The notes beneath the pieces were generated by a model. That model was not told where the DNA came from. It saw nothing but the letters and a program-made list of their open reading frames with translations, and did no database searches. DNA of 64,000 bases from Metarhizium brunneum (Eukaryota; Ascomycota; Sordariomycetes; Hypocreales; Clavicipitaceae): assembly GCF_013426205.1 (NCBI RefSeq), contig NC_089428.1, positions 682,001-746,000 on the forward strand, read 5' to 3'. This document shows, one piece after another, positions 11,005 through 21,900 of this stretch. The position numbers and the translations under genes were made by a program. How positions within the stretch are numbered: position 1 is the first letter of the stretch; every line of letters starts with the position of its first letter.

Positions 11005-11978
11005 TTATATAACCTTAATCCGTCGCTTCCTTGTAACTCGTCTTGACTTTACACCGCCCGCCGTAGTAGATTCCCGAGCTTGTCCCATCCGTTCCGCTCG
11101 AACAAGAAGATCGAAAAGGCGTTTAAAAGTAATACGGATCAGCACTGCCTCTTGACTATCAGAACATAGCGCATCAGTAGCGAAGTCACTAAGATGCAGT
11201 TCAAGGCATTTTGTTTCATTTGTTGCTGATCTGTCAGATAGTCGAAATGGCTGTTTCAAGTTAGTCAAGTACTTCTCTTCCGAAGATTCCCACATACTGC
11301 ATTCGAAATGATTTCTTCAGCCTCCAGCACCTCCTTTCCGTCGGACCGAGTATATTTTGGAGACCATAGTGAGAGGCTGGCATCCTTATCTTTATTGACT
11401 CTAACACCGATTACGGCCTTGACATCCCCGTTGGAGTATAAGATGTAGTCCTGGGCAATTTTGGACACATTTTTACCATCCTGTGTGTAAGACACTTCTA
11501 GTACGACGCCTGGATAGACGGCCCCTGTGTGCTGAAATTGTGCGTCAGGTCGACGCTCTATAACACTTGAGGATTCTGGTACCCCTTCTGACAGACGAAT
11601 CCGGGACGAGCCTCCACTAATGATATTCGCGGCGAGGGTGCCTATATTGCCTCCTTGACTGGCAATACCCTGTAACCGATCCCGTAATTCCCCAGCTACA
11701 AGATTCGAGAAGAAGTCGTGGACCGCTGAAGGCATGCGGAGGATAAGAGTTTTACGGGTTGGGTCAAAATCGAACCGCCGGAATAGTCGTTCAATCGTTT
11801 CGCGAAGTAAATCGTATTGCTGCCGATTCACTCTGATTTTAATCCACGGCGCAACGTCAACAAAATTTGCTCGATGCTGGTAAGAATAGAGCAGACGAAC
11901 CAGAGCGCTGAGGTCGGAGGCACAGGGGAGTTTCTCAGCGGTGGCGGGTGGAGCTAAAGGCAAATGATTGTCGGTCAT
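11005..11978 (-). CDS. Uncharacterised fungal protein, possible PD-(D/E)XK-like core
   Basis: A 308-residue protein in two exons (11978-11298 and 11250-11005) split by a 47-base GT..AG intron. The join turns EEIISNA into EEIISNA-PFRLSD and opens an 81-codon tail ending in a basic stretch (KSRRVTRKRRIKV). The centre reads RRPDAQFQH, then YPGVVLEVSYTQ, then DYILYSNGDVKAVIGVRV and SLWSPKY. This pattern recurs in many predicted proteins of moulds. The spaced PD and LEVS residues on a predicted beta strand resemble the metal-binding half of restriction-endonuclease-like folds, but the usual lysine is absent, so a nuclease role is only a suggestion. The basic tail could bind nucleic acid or act as a nuclear signal. 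No functional partner is visible nearby. Confidence 0.65.
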
Positions 11979-12749
11979 ATCGAAGGATCGTGAATGGTGT
12001 GGAGGAGAGATGAGTTTGGTTTATGTGGTTTGTGTGGACGCAGCCAGGTGTTCCTGGCTAAGTCCTCACCTTCACCCCTTGAAGCGTAGTTGCCTCCACC
12101 AATCAGACACTGCAATTCCACGCACCCTTTTTTTCTTCTGCCAGCGACGGTTATGACTCTATGAGCAGAAATTCAGGGTAAGCGTCATGGGCAACTAAAC
12201 ACACTGCAGGCGCAACTTAGTCGGGTAAGGTCTGGTAGGTATTTATATATATCATTTTCGCTGTAAAAATACATGTAAAACTTCTTGACTATAAAGCTAA
12301 TTATAAGGGGTAAAAATATTTAGCGTAGCCGGGACTTGGACCTAGTATAAAGGCGCTAATAGATTTAAATAACACCAGACACATCTCTTGAAGACCTCAA
12401 AAACGCACTTTCAACCGTAAATTACACACATCAAGTCACGGCCTTAAACAGACGGGAGCCACACTAAATTTGTCCAACTGTTGGACTTTCATAGCTACAG
12501 CTGGAAACTCGGTGCCTCTCCGCTTGTATCGATAAAAGCCCTTGGTCGAATTTTGGCGAATGCAGTTTATTGGAACATATAAATCCTTAATAATTACGGG
12601 ATGTAAATGTTCGTAGCTTTCCAATTTAGTCTAGCAAACCTTGATTCTGTTAGCTTTATAAAGTATGCTCACTTTAAGAGGATATATTAAGCTTACATTC
12701 TATAAGATACAATGATCGGTTTCTTCAATCACTGACTGCATGAACTGCT
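11979..12749. other. Intergenic, AT-rich
   Basis: No supported gene. A patch near 12320-12350 read on the minus strand resembles a tRNA B box (GGTCCAAGTCC), but there is no cloverleaf and no clear A box, so it may be a mutated tRNA-derived repeat. Confidence 0.4.
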
Positions 12750-12752
12750 TTG

Positions 12753-12929
12753 GGAGTCAATACGAGCGGCGTGGGCGATTGCACTCTTCCCGACAATACT
12801 GGCAAAGGGAAACGATGCGCAGCAACGTGTATTGAGTACAACCTGAACTCCAAGAAAGACATAAACCGACTGAAAGATTTTCTCAATACTAGGCATAACA
12901 GAGGCGGGGAACGATGGGGCAACTGTTGT
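12753..12929 (+). other. Candidate 5' exon of the 13020 gene
   Basis: An open stretch in the same reading frame as the 13020 gene encodes GDCTLPDNTGKGKRCAATC, then DFLNTRHNRGGERWGNCC. It has no ATG but starts after a possible acceptor. A pyrimidine-rich acceptor (cttcttcttag) ends at 13004 and would connect it, through a weak GTGATC donor at 12930, to LELKLMHMSII. The peptide looks coding, with four cysteines in about 60 residues, but an upstream start exon was not found. Confidence 0.35.
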
Positions 12930-13019
12930 GTGATCATGGGAACTACTGATTGCCAGGACCAACACGCTGGTCCGTACTTACGGATCGACCCCTCTTCTTC
13001 TTAGCTGGAACTCAAGCTC

Positions 13020-14826
13020 ATGCACATGTCCATCATAGTGTCCATCTGTGACGCGGAATTCTGGGCTGAAATGACTGAACAGATTGCCTCCTGCGTTCCC
13101 CCCCGTTGTGTGCTCTGCACACTACAGCTGAAAGGCAACAACGACATCTTCGTGGGTTCGTGGCATTGATTCCTCGGCCAAGCATAATTCTGACGACATG
13201 ACTAGCTTCTCAGGCGAATCCAGCCTATCAGCCCGCCAAGTACTTTGCCTGCATGGTGAACTGCCCGCATGTCAATGGTCTCGCTTATGGCTGTCACTCG
13301 GTCTGCTTACGAGCTGGTCTGCCATCTTTGGCCGCTCGCGAGGTGAACTGTTGGGACGAGGACTTTAGCCTTTCAGCTGGACGATCATCCGACTACCAAC
13401 ACCACCTACTGCGCAACGGCAACACTATGCTCGATATTGCGCGATCGGCTATACAAGCTGAGGCAAGCATCACCAAGGCCTGCAAAGCGCAAATCGACAC
13501 CGCACATTGTATATGGGCAACGTATGTGACGCTACGCGGCGAAAGCTACTTGTCTAGCCTGAGCAATGACCCCAATGGTATCCTTTTATATGACCCAATA
13601 GTAAAGCCTGCAGCGGACATTATTTACTTTGCGCGAGGTCCCCTGGGCGTCCAGAACATACTATTTGCCTGTTCGGCAGATAAAGTAGAACTGGAAACTG
13701 TCCGATGGAATTGGTGGCAGGACATGCCCTTTTCTGCTGGCCAAAGCATTTATTTTGACTTTGACGTACTTTTTACCACGCCATTGACTATTTATTCATG
13801 GCCGTATGGAAGCGCTAACTTGTGAACTAGGGTCTCAAAATCCGCAATATACATGGGAATCAAGGAGGGAACCCAAAACGCCCAATGTGGTCTGCGCCGT
13901 CACTCCAACCGAGCCTTGTGCACTTCCCCCTCGTACAACACTCACGACCCGCCCGATTCAACCGTCTCATGGTCAATCATCCAGAAATAACAGGCTACTC
14001 GATAGCATGGAATACCGCTCGCCGAGCCCTTACAATGGTGGCGCACGCACCCAGTAGCGACTTGCATTGTTATGATGAGTTTCCCGAAAGGGGCACCACA
14101 TGGTTCTACATTGCACTTGGTAGCGGAGAGCTTCTGAAGGACATATGGCGTCGAGACTGCCATTCACATCCCCATCGGGGTGTAGATCTAATTATAGCTA
14201 CATCACTCGACAACGTCTATGTAGTAGGGCCTCATGAAAATCCCAACCGGAGGTACTCTTATTCGCGATTGGCCGTCTTGCGTGATGGTCCCAACTACAT
14301 GTACATCGATGACTCTGTCGGCTTCATACGCGAGCTCGCCTTTGACCCGGAACCAGGACGCAACAGCAATACTTGGGAGGACTACATGCCGGTGCCTATA
14401 TCCCCCAATCCAGGAAATAATCCGAATTGTTGGAATATCTCGGAGAGTTTCTTTTACACCTCGGCGCCGCTTGACGATCTGCTTGGTGTCAACCTATGCC
14501 AGTTCAATGACATGGTCACCGGTTTGCTGTTACATTATGGGGACGGATCGCAGGCGAGTGTGGGGGAAGTGAGGCTGGACAGACTTCAAAGCGACCGTCG
14601 GCAAGTGCCCAGAAATTCAACAATACGATTTACAGTGTCGAGAACAAATTACCAATGCCCCTATGTCAATGGTCTTCAGATCTTCACTGAAAACATGGTA
14701 AAGCCACCCTTCAACCACGGGCTGGATCTAGAGGTGAATTGTCATGGGATATTGGAATGGTGGTTCACAAGGCGGCAATGTCAACTTGCGTATGGAAATC
14801 GTACCAGTGCTTCAACGTGCTTATAA
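13020..14826 (+). CDS. Uncharacterised fungal protein with internal repeat
   Basis: At least 559 residues from exons 13020-13151, 13214-13765 and 13831-14826; both introns have GT..AG ends, the second with a perfect GCTAAC branch point, and all phases match. The second join restores SIYFDFD-GLKIRNIHGNQGG. Two segments resemble each other: residues near 59-75 (CPHVNGLAY, then EVNCWDEDFSL) and near 502-530 (CPYVNGLQIF, then EVNCHGILEWWF), pointing to a duplicated module. The stretch FFYTSAPLDDLLGV..C followed by GLLLHYGDGSQASVGEVRLD also occurs in many mould hypothetical proteins. No signal peptide or catalytic motif was seen. The true 5' end is uncertain because a likely upstream exon exists at 12753-12929. 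Function unknown. Confidence 0.6.
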
Positions 14827-15249
14827 ACCAGACATATATATGATGAGACTTCTGGCACGATCAAAGCAAATTGACCGCTTTCACGACGAAGACCATCGTG
14901 TAAAGTAGCCTCACTTATCGAGGCTTTGACACCATAATGCGACGGATACAATCCACAAAGAAGGCACCGGCAATGTGGCCGAGTCAGTCATGCTGCATAC
15001 ATGTACCGCACTCCATTCTCTTTTCCAAGTACTGGTGTTAGCTATAGGGTAGCTCCAACATTCAGCCGTTGGTCGACGACGGACTGACCGCCATCTTGCA
15101 AAAGAAGTCCGTGCCGCATTCACCAGACTGTCGAATGGAGAAAACGCCAAAGAAGCGTCTGGTACATATGCGGGGCTCCTTTTGTTCCCAGGCACCAGTA
15201 GACCATTCCAACATAATCAACGTTCTGTTCCCAACCACGGAGAAGAACA
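14827..15249. other. Intergenic, no gene recognised
   Basis: About 420 bases between two plus-strand genes. Short frames on both strands overlap and have no domain. Promoter of the kinase-like gene presumably lies here; no TATA box is clear. Confidence 0.5.
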
Positions 15250-16170
15250 ATGACAGGCCTATGCATGGATTACGACGATTTAATTCGTTACTTTGGAGAT
15301 CGGTATAAAACGACCGCCTTCAATCCCGTGATTGAGCGGCTCCTTCTTGCCTGCCCCTCCTCCACCGTCTTCGCACTCGGCGGTCATTCCGTCGTCGTGC
15401 AGATCTCTCCGAGCATAGTGGCCAAGGTGGTGGTTCAACCAGGAGACAGCAGGCTACAAAATGAACAGAAAATATTTCATCTTCTCGAGCAAACAGAGTG
15501 TCGGTACATTGCCAAATGCCTCTTTCGCGGAACCGATGTTAGTTTTCTGGAATGTCTTCCCCATGGCACTCTCCGCGACAGAATGAGCATCATCTCCAAG
15601 GTCCCTCGGCCCGTCCTGCAATGGATGTTGCAGCTATCGTCAGCAGTCGCATGTATAGAGAACTTGGGGTATGCCCATGGCGATATTAATCCTCAAAACG
15701 TTCTGGTCGACGACAACGACGGACTGAAATTAATCGACTTTGATCATGCACTGCCGATCGGGGACCGCCTGAATGTGGGATACGAGCCCTACGTTCGACA
15801 ATATAGAGTCGGCACGAAAGACAAGGGCGGGTCCTTTGGTGTTGCTGGACCGAAGACGGAGCAGTACGCTCTGGGGTCCATGTTTTGGTACATGTCCCGG
15901 GGCACTGAGTTGTATTCCGAGCTTGAAGGCCCAGATCAGGTTGAGCGCTTACTCGACGATATTTTCCCAGAGGTCAGCTTGGAAGATCCTATGGACAAGA
16001 TTATAGACAACTGCTGGCATGGGCGGTACAATCGCGTGGCGGACTTGCTCCGGGAAATAGAAGGCATCGCCGGGAGCACGACAAAGGAACAAGAGTTGGT
16101 GAATGGAATGGAGGAGGTTGAGAAGCGCCGCGTTTGTGAAGAATACTACAACAGCGTAACTCGTCCATAG
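15250..16170 (+). CDS. Protein kinase-like protein, single exon
   Basis: A 306-residue intronless frame with the layout of a small eukaryotic-type kinase domain. A glycine-rich strand (FALGGHSVVV) is followed by the putative ATP lysine in IVAKVVV. The catalytic loop reads YAHGDINPQNVLVDD, so His-Gly-Asp replaces His-Arg-Asp. The metal-binding motif is DFD (LIDFDHAL) instead of DFG. An APE-like segment is not clear, but EQYALGSMFWYM matches helix F. These substitutions are common in fungus-specific kinase-like families and do not by themselves abolish activity. Either of two Met codons (15250 or 15265) could be the start. Substrate and pathway are unknown. Confidence 0.7.
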   Translation: MTGLCMDYDDLIRYFGDRYKTTAFNPVIERLLLACPSSTVFALGGHSVVVQISPSIVAKVVVQPGDSRLQNEQKIFHLLEQTECRYIAKCLFRGTDVSFLECLPHGTLRDRMSIISKVPRPVLQWMLQLSSAVACIENLGYAHGDINPQNVLVDDNDGLKLIDFDHALPIGDRLNVGYEPYVRQYRVGTKDKGGSFGVAGPKTEQYALGSMFWYMSRGTELYSELEGPDQVERLLDDIFPEVSLEDPMDKIIDNCWHGRYNRVADLLREIEGIAGSTTKEQELVNGMEEVEKRRVCEEYYNSVTRP

Positions 16171-16458
16171 AATGAGCTGGCTAGATAACTTGGGCACAAA
16201 CAATGAAAGCTACAGGCGTGGGTTAAATTACTAGACGACCAAAGAAGATATTTTACACTCAATCTCGCTTACAGTCTACTATGAATAGCTTGAGTTTTGC
16301 TTTCGAGGTGCCTCAACCACTCTTCCTCACTCAGAATGACAATATTCAGAATTCCTCAAAAATGCTGATTTCTTACGAATCCAATTGTGCAGAGAACTAA
16401 ACGAACGACGCTAATAGGTCATGTTAGCCAAAAGATTCGTGATGCGATGCAGCTAGCC
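16171..16458. other. Intergenic, no gene recognised
   Basis: Short spacer between convergent genes; nothing seen. Confidence 0.4.
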
Positions 16459-16942
16459 CTACCTTTCAAGTCGGATGAAAGCAAACGAGAGCTTGAATAC
16501 TTGTCCCAAGAATCTTGCATCCTCTTCACACGACATCGGGGTCGATCCTGCCCGTGGGTTCATCTGACGAAACTGATTCGCAGCCATGGTAAATCCCAAC
16601 AGCAGTGAAAAGTCGCACACGGTTTGTGCATTGGACCTCGGTTCCATGACGCCGCTTCGCACTGATGTTGACGTGATTTCACGGAGGCCGCTGCAGAAGG
16701 ACGCCAGGGACTAGAAATATCAACATGAGTGCCAATATACTTGCTCATCGGCTCAGAATGCGGCAACTTACGAGGAGTCCATTGGTCATTAGAGACGACG
16801 GACCATCATCTATCGTTGCTTGCTGGATAAAGATGGTCAGAAGCAGGACGCAAATATTGGTAGATAGAAGCTGCATTGTAAACCAGAGTCTGCACAAGCC
16901 TCTGGCCTCGGCTTGCGAGACGCAACTCTTGGAACGGTTCAT
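16459..16942 (-). CDS. Small hypothetical membrane protein, two exons
   Basis: Exons 16942-16772 and 16710-16459 join across a 61-base GT..AG intron to give 140 residues. Residues around 22-45 form one hydrophobic segment (LLSTNICVLLLTIFIQQATI). After the intron the frame continues as SLASFCSGLREITSTS, then VCDFSLLLGFTMAANQFRQ, a second mildly hydrophobic stretch, and ends FIRLER. I do not recognise the family. An upstream exon may be missing, since the first residues (MNRSKSCVSQAEARGL) could be internal. Support is the clean splice junction and the protein-like composition; expression evidence is lacking. Confidence 0.4.
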
Positions 16943-17678
16943 GATTATTGCATAGGATCTCCGTGTTTTCGGTCATGACGCAGCATCTTGGGGGTACACG
17001 GGCGAGTATATAAGCTCGAGATGGTAGCATTACCTCGGATCAATGGGGATTGGAAAGACTGGGACTGTGGCAACATTGTCTGGCAGGACCCGGGTCATGC
17101 CACCAGACGCTTGGCCCAGAGCCTTGGGTCGCATGACACGTCAAATTGGCGAATAGACCTTGTTCAGACCCAGTCGATTATAAGAATGTAGGGCAATCAC
17201 AATGGTTTTGTTTCAAGGGGTTTGGAGTCGACATTTTGTATATTTTTCTAACATGGATTGCCCTATAAAATCCCGAAAATTCGTGACTCTACAAGGAGCC
17301 GGAGCTTGGCCAAGAAGTGAAATAAAAGTGACATATAGCTGTGCGGTATGCTCTACCGGCAATATAAACGAACATTGAAACGGGTCCCAGCTGAGGGGCC
17401 GCGACTTATATGAGAGTGGCGCCGTCGAGGTCTCGGAAATCCAACGCAACCTTGCTCAAACCCGAATATCCGACCCCACACCAAAGGGTCCCAGTCCGGC
17501 GGCCGTTATTATGGGACAAGTCTCCACAAAACAAGGTAAAGTGGAGACGGGTCCAAGACGTAAAAAAACGAAATACACGCTCTCGCCCACTTCGCTTTGA
17601 TGCTCTCGTTGCGCACGAAAACCGGCACATGAAAGCGGTGAATTGCTCATCTTTAGCCATAAATAGTGTTTTCAATTT
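16943..17678. other. Intergenic, no gene recognised
   Basis: About 730 bases upstream of one minus-strand gene and downstream of another. Minus-strand frames at 17406-17675 could be extra exons of the short Zn2Cys6 gene but have no domain and no convincing join. Confidence 0.4.
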
Positions 17679-18138
17679 TCAAATAATACTAGTCTTGCCT
17701 TGGCCGAGATTACAATCATCTGTCTGAACCCCATGATCCCTACAAGCCGCGCCCGGTTTCGGTGTTTTGGGGCGCGTCAATCCATCATCACTCCAACCCT
17801 GGGCTGTACACAAAGACTTGTTCGTGTCAGCTTGTAATATCTGACACGGACCGCAAGGTAGACCCTCTAGCAGTCGCTCTACTCTTGCAAGGCGTTCAAA
17901 CAATTCCTTCTTGAACTGCTGACGCTTCCGGGGCGGCGCAGGTGTACTTGGAACACAGATGACCCCACGCTTCAAAAGTAAGCATCTTGCTAGCAAATTT
18001 TGGCTGTGTATTTGAGCGTACCTTTTGGCAATTTGAGCACGGGAATTCGTGGTCACATTTCTTCTTGCGCCGTTGGCAGGTGACGCACGCCAGAGGCCTT
18101 TGGGACCCTGCCGAGCTGTGGAATGTCGTCGAGGGCAT
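17679..18138 (-). CDS. Short Zn2Cys6 DNA-binding protein
   Basis: Exons 18138-18022 and 17969-17679 encode 135 residues. The binuclear zinc cluster is complete and perfectly spaced, C-x2-C-x6-C-x5-C-x2-C-x6-C (CVTCQRRKKKC, then CSNC, then the last Cys in RGVIC), and the 52-base intron falls inside the cluster, a common position in this family. It is followed by the basic linker STPAPPRKRQQF and a coiled dimerisation helix (FERLARVERLLEG). The protein ends soon after, so the usual 300-500 residue fungal regulatory domain is missing: either truncated or with further exons I could not find. It is divergently placed 785 bases from the PDR-type ABC transporter at 18923, which suggests, but does not prove, that it controls that pump. 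Confidence 0.7.
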
Positions 18139-18922
18139 GGTTGAGAAGTGAATGCGCGAGCAAAGAATGCGGTGTAGGATGATTATGAGCTCCCTTGAGG
18201 TACGGTTAGAAGAAATTACCGATATATAGACGGAGAACAAGTAGTATCCGTCATCTTGGTCAAGAGGTTCGGACTAACCACTTGATGATCTTGGTTTTGG
18301 ATTATATAAAAGTAAAGATTTATGGAGCTGTACAGTAGTATATGTTGAATTGTGATGTAATCATATTACTGGCTGGCCCACCGAGTCATGCGTAGCATGC
18401 CACGGATCCGATCGACACCCTAACGGACTACACAACGGGCTTCCGGGGAAAGATGCGGATCAAGACCCCGTCTCTCAACTTTCGGGACCCTGCAGGACTC
18501 CGAAAGGTCTCAAAGTCTTGAAAAGTGGATATTCAAGATAGAGTCATTAGCAAGGTAGTCGAACCGTGTTATCGCGTCCATTCTGAGCAACACGTTTTTT
18601 CGGACCGTATGCGAATCCGCGTTCCGTTTCTGTGCGTGTCCGCTAGCCAAGGGGCTATGAAAATGATTTGCCATTGGATTCCGCCTGATCCGCCTCCCTG
18701 TTCACTTACACTTGCTATTTAGGCCGGTATAGCTCTCTTGTTGTCTCTTTCTTTCACACAACAACTTTTCTTTCAACGTATTTTCCCTATAATTCTCCCG
18801 TTTGTTCTCAGCTTACTTGCAACCCGATCATACCCTGCCCCATTAAGCCGAGTAGCCTCACGTCGTCCTTCCAGAGTCGGCCATCAGAGTCTCAGAGAGC
18901 GCTGTTTCCATCACACGCCAAG
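18139..18922. other. Divergent promoter region, Zn2Cys6 protein / ABC transporter
   Basis: About 785 bases with several CGG-containing patches, one palindromic (18403-18410), and a pyrimidine-rich stretch at 18735-18790 just before the transporter leader. No supported frame. Confidence 0.5.
18403..18410. promoter_or_regulatory. Palindromic CGG-N2-CCG site
   Basis: CGGATCCG is an inverted CGG pair, the half-site type bound by Zn2Cys6 proteins, located between a Zn2Cys6 gene and the pump it may control. Motif-based guess. Confidence 0.25.
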
Positions 18923-21900
18923 ATGGACCAGACAAGTGACTCCGTGTCCATCCCGGGCCGGAGTACTTCAGCACAAGGCAGCGAACGGACGGTTTTCGAA
19001 ATATCTACGGGCGGACCTACAATGAGAGAAAATACCCGCCATGCCACGGCTAGTCATGACCAAGCAAGTCATCCTGCCACTGAACCAAATGTCACGGGCC
19101 CTGACAGCGACACGGTGGACCCTGAACCCAACAGGAGAGACTCCCTTGTGCAAGACCTTGCTCGTCGTTATACTCGAAATTCTTCCGTGGCTATTGACAG
19201 TGATGCTCGAGGCATATTTGGCAACGATGATGCCGACTCCCCTCTCAACCCAAACGGGCACAAGTTCAATGCCCGTACCTGGGCAAAGACGGTGGCGCAG
19301 GCGGCGACTGAATCTGGTTCTGGATTTCGCCACACAGGATTCTCCTTCACCAACCTCAATGTGTATGGCTTTGGCCAAGAGACAGACTACCAGAAAGACG
19401 TCGGCAACATATGGCTGGTGGCAGGCGGCTTCCTGCGCGGCCTGATGAGCAGGATAGGCAGACGCAACAGCCGGGGCAATGCGCAAAGGGTCGACATCCT
19501 CCGCCGTCTCGACGGTGTCGTGAACCCGAGCGAGATGCTCGTCGTTCTCGGCCCCCCCGGCGCCGGCTGCACCACCTTTCTCAAGAGCATCTCGGGAGAA
19601 ACAAACGGAATCTACATCGACGAGTCGGCCTCGTTCAACTACCAAGGCATATCAGCGCACGAGATGCACTCCCAGCACAAAGGAGAGGCCATCTACACGG
19701 CCGAAGTCGATGTCCATTTTCCCATGTTGTCTGTCGGAGACACCCTGACCTTTGCAGCCCGCGCCAGACAGCCGCACAGCATACCGCCCGGCGTATCGCG
19801 AAGCCAATTCTCCGCTCACTATCGAGACGTCGTCATGGCCATGTACGGAATCAGCCACACGGCGAACACGCGCGTGGGCAACGAGTACATCCGCGGCGTG
19901 TCGGGCGGCGAAAGGAAGCGAGTGACGATTGCCGAGGCCACGCTGTCCAGCGCGCCGCTCCAATGCTGGGATAATTCCACCCGGGGGCTCGACTCGGCCA
20001 ACGCCATTGAGTTTTGCAAGACGCTGCGGCTGCAGTCGGACGTGTTTGGCCGGACCAGCGCCGTGTCCATCTACCAGGCTCCCCAGAGCGCATACGACCT
20101 CTTCGACAAGGTCCTCGTGCTCTACCAAGGCCGGCAAATCTACTTTGGGTCAACGGGCCAAGCCAAGGCGTACTTTGTCCGTCTCGGCTTCGCCTGCCCC
20201 GACAGGCAGACGACGCCCGACTTCCTCACGTCCATGACGGCCCCGTCGGAGCGAATCGTCCAACCAGGCCACGAGAGCCGCGCGCCGCGAACCCCCGACG
20301 AATTCGCCCGGTGCTGGCTGGAAAGCCCGGAAAGGAGAATCTTGCTAGCAGAAATTAACACGTTTAACCAGGCGCATCCGCTGGGCGGCGCCGACGCCGA
20401 CGCTTTTCGACAAAATAAGCGGCAGCAGCAGGCCAAGAGGCAGCGGGCCAGGTCGCCCTTTATCCTGTCGTACGCGGAGCAAGTCAAGCTGTGTCTCTGG
20501 CGAGGATGGAGGCGTCTTGTGGGAGACCCGAGCCTGAGTATTTTCGCCCTTGTTGCAAACTCGGTCACGGCGCTGATTATATCGTCGCTGTTTTACGACT
20601 TGCAGCCCACGACGGCGAGCTTTTTCCAACGCGGCGCGCTGCTGTTCGTGGCGATTCTGGCGAATGCCTTTTCTAGCGCGCTCGAGATCCTGACGCAGTA
20701 TGCGCAGCGGCCAATTGTAGAGAAGCATAACCGGTATGGGTTCCATCACCCGTCTGCCGAGGCGTTTTCGTCCGTCATCGTCGACATGCCCTACAAGATT
20801 ATGAATAGCGTCTTTTATAACGTCATTTTGTACTTCATGACGAATCTGAATCGCACACCCGGTGCATTCTTCTTCTTCTTCTTCGTCTCGTTTCTCATGG
20901 TTCTTGCCATGTCTGGCATTTTCCGCTCCATGTAAGTCTACCCCAGGGTGTTTGTCGAGGCCCATTCTCACCATAGTTCAAGTGCCTCGCTCTCGCGGAC
21001 TCTATCGCAAGCCATGGTCCCTGCGTCGGTACTGATCCTCGCGCTCGTCATATTTACGGGCTTCGTCATTCCCGTCGATTACATGCTCGGCTGGTGCCGA
21101 TGGATCAACTACCTGGACCCCGTGGCCTACGGATTCGAAGCGCTCATGATCAACGAGTTCAGCGGCCGGCAGTTCAAGTGCAACAGCTTTGTCCCCAGTG
21201 CCGACGTGGCCGGGTACGAGAATATCGCCGGGTCGAACAGGGCCTGCTCGGCGGTCGGGTCCGTCATTGGGCAGGACTTTGTCGACGGCGACGCGTACAT
21301 CAACACGCTGTACAAGTACAGCCACGGCCACAAGTGGCGCAATGTAGGCATTTTGATTGCCTTTATCCTCTTCAACCACGTCGTCTACTTCCTGGCCACG
21401 GAGTATATATCCGAGAAGAAGTCCAAGGGCGAGGTCTTGGTATTCCGGAGAGGCCAACTGCCGCCGGCATCCCCCCAAAAGGGAGACGTCGAAGGGAGCA
21501 ATTCTTCCCCCGCCAGGGTCACCGAAAAATTTGGACAGTCTGTGCCCGAGGACGGGGGCGCTATCCAGGCTTCCACGAGCGTTTTCCACTGGAGCAACGT
21601 CTGCTACGACGTCAAGATCAAGGGAGAGCCCAGACGCATCTTGGACCATGTAGACGGCTGGGTCAAGCCGGGGACCCTGACGGCCCTCATGGGCGTTTCG
21701 GGCGCCGGGAAAACCACCCTGCTCGACTGCCTCGCGGATCGGATATCCGTGGGCGTCATCACAGGCGAGATGCTCATCGACGGCAAATTACGCGACTCTT
21801 CTTTCCAGCGAAAGACGGGCTACGTCCAGCAACAGGACCTTCATCTCGAAACGACAACGGTGCGCGAAGCCCTCGAATTCAGCGCGTTACTACGCCAGCC

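Noticed and set aside
12318..12355. tRNA B-box-like sequence on the minus strand
   Set aside because: Two mismatches to the B box, no A box and no cloverleaf; at best a degraded tRNA-derived repeat.
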